The notes beneath the pieces are model-generated. The model saw nothing but the letters and a program-made list of their open reading frames with translations, searched no databases and was not told where the DNA came from. A DNA stretch of 64,000 nucleotides, taken from positions 63,936,599-64,000,598 of the forward strand of contig CM067084.1 in assembly GCA_034008185.1 (NCBI GenBank). The letters run 5' to 3'. A program made the translations under genes and the position numbers. This stretch comes from Gorsachius magnificus. Lineage: Eukaryota; Chordata; Aves; Pelecaniformes; Ardeidae. Position 1 is the first letter of the stretch. The number at the start of each line of letters is the position of its first letter. Of the stretch, positions 30,601 through 42,800 are shown piece by piece.

Positions 30601-32651
30601 CAGGCAGACCCAGGAGTGTCACTAAAAAATTACTTGGAGTGAGGTTACATGCTAGAAATACCGCAGCAATTAATTAATGGCCAAAGCTATCCGAGGGGTG
30701 ATCTGTGTTCCCCAAACGTCTTGGTTTAGAACAGTGTAATTGCCACAGTCCTAGGACTGGGGTCAAGTTATTTTCTCCCTGCTGTCAAACAGCTTATACT
30801 TGACTTAAACAGGCACCTGGGGTATTTTTCCCTCCCCCCCATGAAGTTAACAGGTAGCAGCTGTTAGCTCAGCAAGTTGGTAGCTCTGCTTGTCCAACAC
30901 ATATGTCAAGTATTTTTCCTCTCCTATCAGGATCCATCTAATTTTCTCGTTTCTCAAAATAATTCCTCTCCTAAAGATGGGTACCATAATGAGCAAAACC
31001 CCCAAAAGCCCACCCCGAGTCCCCTGCGCACCCTTCCTCTTCCCACCAGGAATACTGGCTTTTGCTGCAGGGTGGCTTTATCAAAACAGGAAATATTTTT
31101 TAAATGCAACATTACTGAAATTAAATCAGAGATGGCAAATTTCTGCAAGGCCACAGCTTTTCTTCTGTGAGACAGTAACTGTTCACCTATGTGAAGATGA
31201 TAGGCCCTACGGTAGCATGGTATCATTATTAGTCTGGATCAGAAACATGAAAGATTGCCTGGAGGTTTCTAAGAGCTGCTGTAGTATTCCTGTTAATTTC
31301 CTTAGGGTTTCTGCTTTTCAACAAGCATCACCTTCACCCTGTCTTCTCAAGAGAATACTAAATCATCATTCTTAATGCAGAGGAGAACACTTAAGAAAAT
31401 AAAAAGCCCAACCCTTTTATTTCTGAAAGCACACATCAGAGTTTCTAAATTTATGCCTACTTGCCAGTGTAACTTTACAAAGGCTGTCTAATATAGCTCT
31501 ATTAAAAAAAAGTCACATGTAAGCCTCCTTAAGGAAATTCGTTTTCCTTTTCAAACAGTGCCTGCTGAAAAGATCTAAGTTATTGTTAGGCTGTATTTTT
31601 ACATTAAGTTTTTCAATCTGTTACAGAATAGGTGTCCAGAACTGCAAAGCTATAGCGGATGTCTATTAAAACTGACACATTGTCCCCATGCTCTACCATT
31701 TCCATTCGTGTTGTGTACAGACACAATCAAAGCTGGGGTGCTTTGGGCCAGGCATTTTGGAAGGGAGCTCTGGTACTATGGGCCTTGTGATAATGAGGCC
31801 CTGACTCCTCATTTCCACGGATGTAGAATCTCAGTGAATTGATGCTCTCACACCAGCCATGGTCAAATCCAGCCTTGGCACTCCAAGCTACCTGCTAACT
31901 GTAAGTTATTGCTCACCCAGAATACCACACGACATAAAAATTCAGCAGGAAGAAAATGCATGCCCCTTTCCAAATCCCAACCTGCACAACTGACCTCCTT
32001 CATCCCCACGTAAAACAGTAGCAAGCAGCAAGCCTGGTTTTTGCTCTGGAAAATCTGTCCCTTGGAGAGCTGTCACTGTAGCACATCGCCTGGCAGCTCT
32101 CAGCCCATGGAGGACATAAAGACTTCACTTAAAATTATTTGACCCATGGGTAATAAACAGAAGTGAAAAGAAACAATGCATGTTGGATATCAACCAAACT
32201 ACTTACAGAAAGTGGAAATCTGGTATCAATAATAAAATTATTGATCCTTTTTTTTTTTTATACTATGAGCATAAGATGCAGAGTGCCATTGCCCGTCTGC
32301 TTCAACTCTCCTATTTTCATCCACAGTTCAGTGACTGTGTGGAAAGAAAGAGAACTGCCCACACCCCGGTGGGGAAGAAGGCAGTGACACTTTTTCCACA
32401 AGTTTCTACAGGCTTTGAAGGACAACGGCTAGTCTGACCTGGGAGGGCAACTAAAAAATGCAGGAAATCTATATATTCTAGATTTATTACTTTTGAAGAG
32501 CAAAGCATGCAACCAAGAGTACTGGGGAGATGTTTAGTTCTCCATGTGCAGCCTTTGTTTTAAGGAAGCTTGCTATTAAACCCCCAGCCTTTAACCATGC
32601 AATTATTCCCTTCTTCACCTCAAGGACAAAATAAAAGTTGGTGTGTTTCAT
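27611..32651. other. Intergenic, no recognised gene
   Basis: Moderately AT-rich sequence downstream of ADGRA3. Longer open frames (30890-31375, 161 codons; 29457-29721 on both strands) have no domain, signal or splice context. The only segment with possible coding character is 27800-27964 on the minus strand (separate entry). No repeat beyond simple tracts is recognised. Confidence 0.6.
27800..27964 (-). other. Possible orphan exon, minus strand
   Basis: 165 bases (55 codons) open in phase 0, ending in CAG|GTTAGT, a good donor. The reading frame has a protein-like composition (DLVNDTLVSYNRSQQRNR, then Ser/Thr/Ala/Arg-rich). The nearest acceptor AG (27965-27966, minus) has a poor pyrimidine tract; another AG 22 bases upstream follows a T-rich run about 40 bases away. 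I do not recognise the protein. It may be chance, part of a retrogene or an exon of an unannotated antisense transcript. Confidence 0.25.
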
Positions 32652-32710
32652 GTTGGACTTGATGATCTTAAAGGTCTTTTCCAACCTAAATGATTCTATG
32701 GTTCTATGCT
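32652..32710 (+). mobile_element. CR1 tail fragment
   Basis: About 60 bases matching the end of the 2110-2467 copy (GACTTGATGATCTTAAAGGT, CTTTTCCAACCTAAATG) and finishing ATTCTATGGTTCTATG. An extremely 5'-truncated CR1 insertion. Confidence 0.88.
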
Positions 32711-35581
32711 ACAAGTTTTGCGATGTTTCCTTTGTTCAGATTTAAATAAAGCACGTGTTTTTCAGCAGCATTACAACCAAATGTCTTTGATGGTGGGGAG
32801 ACAAAAATTCCCTAGAACGGTGCCCTACTTATTAATGCAAAACTGAGGCAAAAGAAAAGGAATATAAAAAGATAGAAGAAGTGAGGACAGAAGTGGTAAT
32901 GGAAGAAGAAAATGTGAAAGAAAAGGCGGTTGATAGGAAGGTTTTAGGCTTAGCTGAGCTATCGCTGTGAGGGCTGGTCAGTGCCCATAGGCCCGGACTC
33001 CACTGCCTGCGGCTGCTCCTGCCTCCCAAAGATGCTGCACCTCCAAACAGGCTACCACTGCAGAAATAACTTTAAGGGCCTGAACAGGAAGATTTGAGAA
33101 GGAGGAATAGAGGAGAAAAATTGTTAAAACAAAGGTAGAAATATACTGTAATGCTGCTAGTGCCATGCCCCTTGTACCAGTGTTGGGCAAAATAAAGGAA
33201 TGGGAACTCATCACAAACGTACGGAGGGGACATCATAATAAATGATCTGAAGTAACAGTGTGAGTAATAGCAGAAGAGTAGGAGGCATTGCAAGCCTGTC
33301 GCAATAGATGGGTTCAGCCACGGAGAGAGTGGTGCCATGGATTTCAATAGGGAGCAGGCTTTCAAAGTTGCCTGCAGTCACATTAAAATGGAAAAAGTTC
33401 CCAAATGAGAGCGCACTCAAGATCATCTCCAGAACTGAAAGCCTACTTCACTTATAGTGGTGGCAGAGCAAACGAAGAGCACAGTGCAGCTGTGATAAAT
33501 GGAAAATGCAGAAAAGCAGCAGTTAATGCTGCATTCATGGATAAATACTTTTATTATTTTTACTTTTTCTAATGTGCATTAGAAGCATATAATTGTTTTC
33601 TGGTCTTTTTATTGTTACTAGCTCTTCAAAATCCTGCACTGCCAACCCCTGAACACCTATCCTGCACCTGATGCAATAGAAGAAAAAAAAAGCTCCAAAC
33701 AAACCAATGCCCCCCCCACCCCAAACCCCATAGTCTTTGCTTTTAGGTTCATACAGAAATCCTATTAGAACCATCAATGTACATGTATTCCCAAAACAAT
33801 AATTGCATTATTTTGTAGGTAATCTATTAAATTACTCTAATGCTTTCATGAAGTGAGTGAACAATAAGCTCCAAATACTTAAAAGGTCTAGTTATGAAAC
33901 CCAGATGCAGAAAACAACCTTACTAGCCCAGCCCTGGCCAATATAATAATTTCATTAAGGCAAATGATTTATGGTAAGTGACATCTGGCTCTTGTGTGTG
34001 CACCTTATGTGTTAAGAACTGAGCCAGAGAATTAAATAAATTAAAGTGATTCCCAAGCAATAAAAAGCCAGCATTCCCTAAACATGTACGAAAACACTGA
34101 AGTTGAAGTTGTAGGGAAACAGATAACAGCTGGCCCTGGTATTAAAGCTTAAATTTGTTCCCATGTTAATACCAGCAAAATGCAGAATTACCCCTCACAT
34201 TGTATCCTTGTATTATCAGATAGTAACAAAATATCAAAGCTTTCATTCAAAATCACAGTGTGCATAACTTGTATTTTTGGTATACTGCTCCTGTATTAAG
34301 GAGCTATTCTAACATTCACTGTATTACGTGAGAAGTTTAATCAAAGAACAGCAGGCTCTAATGTCCGCTCAGCAAAGTGTTTTGACTCTCATGCCTAAAT
34401 ATATTTGTAAGGTGCAGTAGAAGTTAATGCACAAAGTGATCCTTCTGAAGAATTCATGTGCCAGTTTATTGTAAACTGTAAATTGCTTTTGGAGATGAAA
34501 GACATTCTTTTCTGTTATTAACTGTAACATAATGACACTTACTGATTCTGAAATCCTTTCAAAGTTAGGGACAGGAATATGCCATCTCAGGGCAAGCCAG
34601 CACTCCTGACAGAGTACAGCACCGAAATATTCACCTTTCAATCTCAGAAGAGAAATATGCGGACGCAACAATAATAAAACCCTTGCCATAATATCCATGC
34701 CATAACAAGTTTGGTCTTCTGGAATTTTCATAGTCATTTTTACATAAGTGTAGCGTTCATTAAGAGACTCTGTCTAAAATCATAGAGAAATGGTCATAAA
34801 GGTACCAGGAAACACTGGGAAATCAAAACTTTCCACAAACAGTACCAGGAAACCAGTGGCATTTAACCCATATGCATACAGCTTGCATGAGGCAATTTTA
34901 AATTCTGTTTAGTAATCTCCTAGGTCTTGAGTTGTCCTGCCAATTTTCATGGGATTATTTGTTGATGAGGGTACTAGTTAAACCAAGTAATGCCATCTCT
35001 AAACCTATGCAGTCAGACAATTATTGCATTTTTTACCACATAAACTTCTTCGCTATCAAGATGCAAGAAATACTTTATCAACTTATATTAAGTCACCTAA
35101 AGCACAAAACCAGGAGTTTCAAGTATTCATTGCATGAATAACATCAAACAGCAATTTTGCAACCTTAGCTCACAAATGCAAAAGTTCCATATATGTTCAC
35201 AGTACCCATCTTTGGTGAGCCATGACAAACTCGCACGTGTGATGGACTCCAGTGGTTCCCCAGGTCTGATGGTCGTGGTGAGAGCTTGCTAAGCTCTGCT
35301 TAAAAGACACTGAAACTTAAGACAGAAAATAAGCAAGGAAACAGAGCTAGGAGCAAAAAATAATAAAACCACCTATATCAAGGAAATGTTTCCTGGTTTT
35401 GTAGTTTGCCAAAAGAGGCTTTATTTAGGCTAAGAACAAAGAACAGAAATCTGGGTCCAGTCTAACAAAAGCCTATGTTTGTTAACGTCAGAACTAAACC
35501 CAAATTCTCTGGGTAATTCAGCTCATTCTATATTTTTTTTCCTAATGTCTTTTAGGATTTATTGCAAATCAAAAGAGGGGT

Positions 35582-35620
35582 TGTGTGTGTGTACACTTAT
35601 ATGTGTGTGTGTGTATATAA
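35582..35620. repeat. (TG)n / (TA)n microsatellite
   Basis: Two interrupted GT runs separated by TACACTTATA, ending in TATATA. Short and imperfect. Confidence 0.85.
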
Positions 35621-36875
35621 AAAGTATCAGATTCACCCTCTTCCAAATATCCCCTGGTAGTTAATTAAAGAATGTACAATTTCCCTTGGATATTTTCAGA
35701 AGATCCCAGGTGATTTAAGAACTAATAAATTACTTTCATAGAGATCACAGAGAACTTTGCTTCTGACCCAAAATGCACACTGTAAAATCCCATCTCATGA
35801 TTTTGTGTTTCAAACTTTTTTAAGAAGTCATCATGGGTTTATTTGCTGCTGCTGCTGCTTTTTTCTTTTTTATAAAGTATGATTTACTACATTGGCTAAT
35901 GTCCATTTTTTTCCCCCAGAAGATGGCTCTGAAGGCTGTCGTGCAAGGTGCACATTTTTCTATACTGCAGTGTAAAATCCTTTCATGGGTGATATGTCGC
36001 AGGCAGCTGAGCCAGAGGAATTTGCAGCCAATACGCAAATATTTCCAAGCGTACCATTCTTTTCTTTGCCCCAGTAGCCTTACTGCAAAAACCGGAGTCA
36101 ATGAATCCTTGCACAGCTCGGGGGTAACCTCTGTGGCAAGGGGAGCTCTGCTCGCCCCAGAATCGCTCAACTTGTCTTTCCACCACGGTAATGTGGTATA
36201 AAGAGCAGTTCTCTCGCCCAGGTTAGCACTAATCCTCAAAAATACTGTAAAGCCTCAGATTAATCTTGATGGGACAAAGCATCAGTTCCATACAAAATGA
36301 AATTCTTTGTTAAATTAAAATCTTTTTATAGCTCTCATCCGTAAACAATTAACAAAACGCAAATCCTATTACTTGCCTAAGCAAAAGTGTCAATAAGAAG
36401 GAGAGAAACTTAATTTGCCTTGGTAAAACTGAATTTTCTCTCACCTCCAACCCATGCCCAAGAAGACAAAAATATGATCTCATACCATAATTGTCTCAAA
36501 TTTAATTGCTCCAAGAAAAGACCTGGCACTGAGCAAGCTGAACCACAATACTAGGTCAGAGAATACATGAATTAAAGTAAACCAGCAATGGTTAACTCAC
36601 AGTTTCCAAAACTTTGCCTCAAATGTGTTGGTTTCTTAACAGGTCTGGGGTTTTCATTTTAATTTCCTGTTCATTTTAATTTTCCCAGGAACAATTCTAG
36701 GATTTATTACCATTATAAAAATTGTTCTGAAAGAAACCATGTGATGGATTCACTCATTAAAACTGCCGCAGTTTTACTTTGTGTTGCAGAAGTCAGGGTG
36801 GTAATGGTTTGCATTACAAATGTATAAAGTAGCAAGAAATTCCTTGAATATGAATTTGTACCTCATTGCACCACA

Positions 36876-36896
36876 ATGATAATAATAATAATAATA
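36876..36896. repeat. (AAT)n microsatellite
   Basis: About six to seven ATA/AAT units followed by an A run. Confidence 0.85.
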
Positions 36897-39800
36897 AAAA
36901 AATTAATGAGCATTTTGCAGCTAGGCTAATGATTAGTATATTCTGCAAGCAAATTAATATCATGCTCCTTCTGTTTGAGGAAGGAGGTCTTAGAACTCAT
37001 CATAGACAAGTTCACCAACAAGTTACAACTCTAAGCCCCTCTTTGCTTTCTGTAAGTCATGTGGCAATGGGCTATTAGTTTCATGCGAAGGCTCAGCAGA
37101 CTGACCTGGAACCATATATACCTGCAGAGATTTTCCCTATTGTCCGTTGCAATGGGGACGTTAGAGTGGTGCCTCTTCCTAGGAAGCTAGTGCCCAATTT
37201 GGTACAATATTGTCCCATTAGAGAGTAGTGACTGAAGCCACCTCATCAGATTGACCTTGGGGCCTGCTTGCTGGAATAGACTGACTACAGCTGTCCTCCA
37301 CAGAAATTCAGCAATACGTTTGTACACCACCTCATAAAAATCCTGTGTTCTTTCTGCAAGACCGGTGTGATTAGCAGCAGGAAGAAGTCTGGAAGATAAA
37401 TGGAAAGATTTGGAATTGCAGTGTTCTTGTAAAACTGGACAGGGTAATAAAAATGGCAATACGGAAGAATTTTATAGACTTTTTTTCTGATGTTGCAAAA
37501 TGAAAGCATACTGTAAGCGATAAGATATGAAAGAGAAAAGTAGATCATAAGTTCCCAGTAAATATTTAAAATGGGTACTGCCAACTAGAATTTGACTCAG
37601 AAGAGAGCTGCTTCAAGGAGTATTTTAAAGAAGCACACACAAGGAGTTATGCTTATGGGATACATCCACCTCACAAAATGGGATATAGCAGTCAGGATTC
37701 CGAGGCAGTTTCAGATGCAATGGTATACCCACATAATATGTGCTGGGCAGTCCTGTTCAGAGATGCCGTTTGGGGACTACAACACAGCAGGGCAACCTCA
37801 GCCTGGTGCTGGGCTTGGGTTGGCCAGTCCTGCCTCCAAGCAAGACAGAGGAGTGCCACCACAGTACTGTTTCGCCACGATTACCAGTGTCCTACCCTGC
37901 AGCAATACCACATTCTACTTTCACCCTTTTACGTCAATGACCTGAGATAGGCAGGCACTTTTCAAGACTAACTTTCATTAAAGAGTGAGTCAATGACTTT
38001 TGAAACCAACTTTAAGATTTCTAGATGATTTTCCAAGCTATCTCAAACTAATACAACACTTCACAATGTTCCATGACCAAGGATCAGCCGTAGCATGTTC
38101 AGAGAGGTTACCGAGTCACAGCAGGCACAAAAAGTATATTTGCAACCAGTGGAACCATTGCACTTCAGTTGTGGATACGGCAAAATGTCTGTCTTTCTCC
38201 CTTTCCTGCTAAAGGTGCCTGACAAGCCCAGAGAAGAGCCATAACGTGTTTAACTAAACATGATGCTTGCAATAAGCAGGTAGCATCAGGGAAAGAACGC
38301 TCCTTTTCTGGAGGTGTGGAAGCAGTTTGAGGGAGATGACCTGGGGATATTCTTTTAGCCTTCATAACAGGGAAATTGTATGCAAGCATCCAAAGCAATT
38401 TTTCACTTGAGAGGGGTAGAGAAAGTCTGTCTTCATCGTTCCTGCTTGTTAAACTCCCCTTACAATTTTCTGTATCATAAACCTCCCTTCTTTTTAGAAA
38501 AGCAGAAGGAAAAAAGATCCATTTGGGACACCTTACTTTCAGATAAATATCTACTTTCATCTATTTCCATTTGTATGAAACATTCTTGACTTACCCTGGT
38601 AATTTCAGGTTTTCGCACGTAAGTGCTTGCTAGACAAGTTTTTCTTGTACTTAGGCAAGTTTGTATTCAAAACATCCACACATTTTTACCAGACAATGAT
38701 TCCCTAAGGTTGCACTAATTATCTCCTCTTTGCAGGCTGCAACATGGTATGAGCCAACCGAGCAATTCTTCCTTTTGCATCTCACTTACATAGACAAGTA
38801 GGAGGTCAGTGCATTAAATTTAATGACACTAATTTTTGCTTGCCTGTTTTTCCATACCCATTTACATGAGCAGATAAACAAATGATCACAAATGTAACTT
38901 TCATACTTAGGTATCTATAAATAGCCAGTTGGGTGGATTAGAACCAAGCTGTTTCCCAGGGTGATCAAAAAAAGGAATTATTCCCACCAACATACAACTG
39001 CAGGGGGTGAGACAGAGGAAAGGGCTGAAAGATGCTGATACCAGCTCTGGTGAGTTTTCAGGTCTGTTTTTATTCTCCTTACACAAAAGAGAGAGGCAAA
39101 ATAAACTGTGCTGTTATTTGTGGTGGGTATTTGGGGGGGCAGAAAAAATTAATTCATAGGACTCAATCCATAAGAGATAAAAAAAAAAAATCTCCAGGTT
39201 TATTTTGTTCTGGCTTATAAATATAGTTAAGTAAGTTCTATTCCATTATATCAATTTAATTCACCTTTCTCAGTCACTTTCTATAGCAACTCTTAAGCAA
39301 CTTTAAAAATAGGAGGTGTAAGGTCTTGAATCAGCAAGGTAGATGATCCACAGACTATTGTTCGTTAGAAAAATTTGATTAAAAACACTCAGGAAAAAAA
39401 AAAGAGCAGATGCACAATGACTTTGAAACCTCCCACATGTATGTAGTGGTTGACGCCAGGGTTTCAGTAAGCCTACTGAATTTTAGAAGTGCACACTGAA
39501 AAGCTTTGAGGCAATAGTGCTGCAGTTCAGTAGCAGCAGATTTGTGGCACTCAAACAATTACAGACCACACTTAAAAGCATATCCAGAGCAAACAGCACA
39601 AATTATCTAGGGAGAGAATAGACCTATGCAAGATATTTATGGTAAAACAGAATTTGAGCAGTAGCTCCTGAAATTCTGATTGTTATATATTTGAAGGCTT
39701 CGGGCTAGGCTTCTTGAAAATGTTTGTGAGCCTTTCAGACAAGCCTGACCTCAATTCAGAATGAAATTGGGTTGATAGGTAAGCCAGACCTAAAACAAAG

Positions 39801-42800
39801 CAACAGAAAACAAAGAAAAGACATCTTTAGCCTGGTTTCCTTGGGCAATGTGTTTTACACAACTGCACTGCCTGCTTTTCCTTTCCAAAAACTTTCTGAC
39901 ACTCCTGGCTGCTTCACCTCTACTTAAAAAGGGGATAAATACTTCAGGAGATGGGAAGTTTTTGCATCATGTGACTATAGGCAAAACCAGCCAACTTAAT
40001 GCAGGAACTGAGGCCAGACTATCGCTCTAGCTAAACCTAGAAATATCCCAACAACCTGAAAACCTGTTCAGAACTCCCATTTTGTAACTGGACTAATACA
40101 TGTCCAATGTGACACAAAGCCTCTGAAGTATGTTTAAGCTTTGCTGCTGAGACAACCATTTGGTTTTCAAGATGACAGCAAAACCTCTGTGGTATCATAC
40201 ACTTGTTTTTTATGAACTGGCAAACATCCATTGAGACCAATGGGTCGACTGAGGGGCCAGTGGTGTTGAAGGTATTGTAAACACATCAAGTCACATCAAC
40301 TGAGTAAAAAATTTCTGTTCCAAGCAAAGTTAAACAAAAAAACCCCAACCGCACCATGTCCCCCATGCACCCTTAAAAAATCCCACAGTTTAGCAACTGT
40401 GCCACCAAATGTTTCTGCAATATCCAGTGAGACTTGAAGTACCCACCTTTGTCTAATTTAAATGTATATGAAATTAGAGGGAAGAATAAGAGATGACCAC
40501 AGCTAATGTATTGGCAAGAAGAGGAAGGAGGGAGAAAGGGGTCACAAATTTGCCACTTTGGGCAAAGCAGTTGGGCTGAGACACACCGAAGCAGATGCTC
40601 CACTGGGTTGGTAGATGTGAACCTGCAGAGCTGGAGAGAGCAGTTACAACTCTCGCTCTTCCACTGAGCCTCTAAACCAGATCATAACTGTTCTCCTGGT
40701 TTGTTTCAGTGGAAATTTACTTTAAATCACCCTCTGCAATGATTTCAATTGCATTTTCATAGGTATAGTGAACTAAAATATTCTGTTTCCCTATTGAGTG
40801 CATTTTTAATCTGTCTTTTCCTAATCTCCATTTCAGTATGCAGAGTTCTCCAAGTTTAAACTTTCAGGATGTACTTGTAGACAAAAAAGGTGTTTCACTA
40901 ATGAAATCTCTTTCTCATAATTTAGGCTGTAGATAGACAGGCTTCTAAGTCAAATTCTGTTGTGTAACTCACTTCAACAATTCTCCTTAAGTGAGTTTTG
41001 TTGAATTCAGACACTTGTCATGATGATGAACCACTGAGTAATGGTTAAATCTGCAGTCTACAGCTGTTAATTTCAGAAAAAGTGCAGAAAATATAATGTC
41101 AAAAATGCAGAAAAAGATCTGGAATGAGTGCGTGTTCTGTTCATTACTTTCACAAGACTCCTACGCAATAAATTCTTGGTATGTGTGAAGAAGTCATCTT
41201 TAGCATATGTCATTCAGTAGCCTTTAAGAACTGCCTCATAGCCAGTCGCTGTAGAAATTGAAAACTAATGCCATCTACTTTAGCACAGCAACTGTCTAAC
41301 AGCCTGATTTATGATGGGATTAGCAGAAACTGCTACGTCCAGAGGAATCAGAGAGCACCAGACCAGCCTCACTAGCCACAATTATTGTTGAGGAACAGTG
41401 ACCAAGCACTATTCATCTCACCACAGACGAATCCCGCAAAAGGCATGAAGCTATCCTTCCACTGCCAATCCTTGCAGTGTAGTCAGTACAGAGAATGGAC
41501 AGTAAAAATCAATTAAAAAAAGCAAACACACCTGAAGCTGATACTGAGGAAAGGCAGAGAGAAGTAGCAGGCATGTTCAATCTGTACCATGAGAAAGCTC
41601 GTGACACTCAGCCACCAACACCTGAAGAAACACTTGGGGCACTTGACTTTTAAGTGTTCTAAATTTTGATGCTAACCTGCTTCTAATATTGTCAACAAGG
41701 ATAATTTAGTCTTTGGGAATCTTGGTTATTACTAAAATAAAATTGTAGGGATTATTTAAATCAAGTAAAATTGAATAGGTTTGTGGGAACAGAGTGGAAT
41801 GAGAAGGAAAAGGGGAATGTCATGAACTATGAGCCTATAAACTTTGGTGAAAGTGAATAACTATATTACTAAGTTGTCCTTTGCATAAAAATATAATTTT
41901 TTTTCATATTTACAGAGATTTAGTGGGCCAAGAGAGTAACACAGGCTGAATAAAATTGGACTAAGTGCTGCGGAACACAAAAGGCAGAATTTAAATCACT
42001 AGTGGATTAGCTAGACAGGAATATTTTTCTGCTCAGAAAAAAGATTTAGATTTTTTTTTCCAACCTGCCAACTGACCTTTGATAATTCCTCTTGATGAAT
42101 TGCTTGAAGGGATTTAACTTAAATGCTGATAAACAAGCCAGAGCTTCAATGCACCTTTTGCTAAGTAACTATCTGAAAGGAATCAAACTAAGACCGCTGT
42201 CCTGGGCCCTGCTCTTATAAATACTTATGCTGAGTATTCATTAACTCAATCAGTTTCCTTTTCCCTGAGACTATGAGAGAGTGCGAGTCACTATTAATAA
42301 CTCCTGAAGTTAATTCTGTTCAGAACATCTTTGGTCCTGCAGAGAGTAAACTTGGTAGTCATATACAAGAGGATGTGTCCCAAAGGCCACATAGCTTTGA
42401 TACGGGAAAAAAAAAAAACCAAATTAAAATAAAATCTTTTCAAATCAGGTTGTCTGGAGTTATACACTGGGGAAAAAAAAGAAGGAAAGATATTTCATAT
42501 ATTTTGTGAAGACAACAAAATATATGAGCTCTTTGGAGCATGATAAAAAGTGATTTTGTTTATTGGCAAGCCTTGTTCAAAAGCTAGTCCTCAAGTTATT
42601 CAGGAGTTGGGAGGCTGCCATGAGGCTGATCTGCTCTCTTATTTTCACCAGCCCCCCTGACTCTGTAATCCATGGTCTTCCCTTGTAAAGTCCAAGGGGT
42701 TTGGTACACATAAGATCTCACTCCTTCTTCTGCCTCTCTGATCCTCTTCTTTTCAGCTACTTCAATAACAAATTGCACTACTGGGAAGTTCCTTAAGTGC

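Noticed and set aside
30890..31375. 161-codon open frame on the plus strand
   Set aside because: No domain, no splice or promoter context, and overlapping frames on the same and opposite strand; consistent with chance.
35820..36239. 139-codon minus-strand frame with Lys/Ala runs
   Set aside because: The runs come from a (CTG)n/T-rich tract; no family resemblance and an overlapping plus-strand frame.
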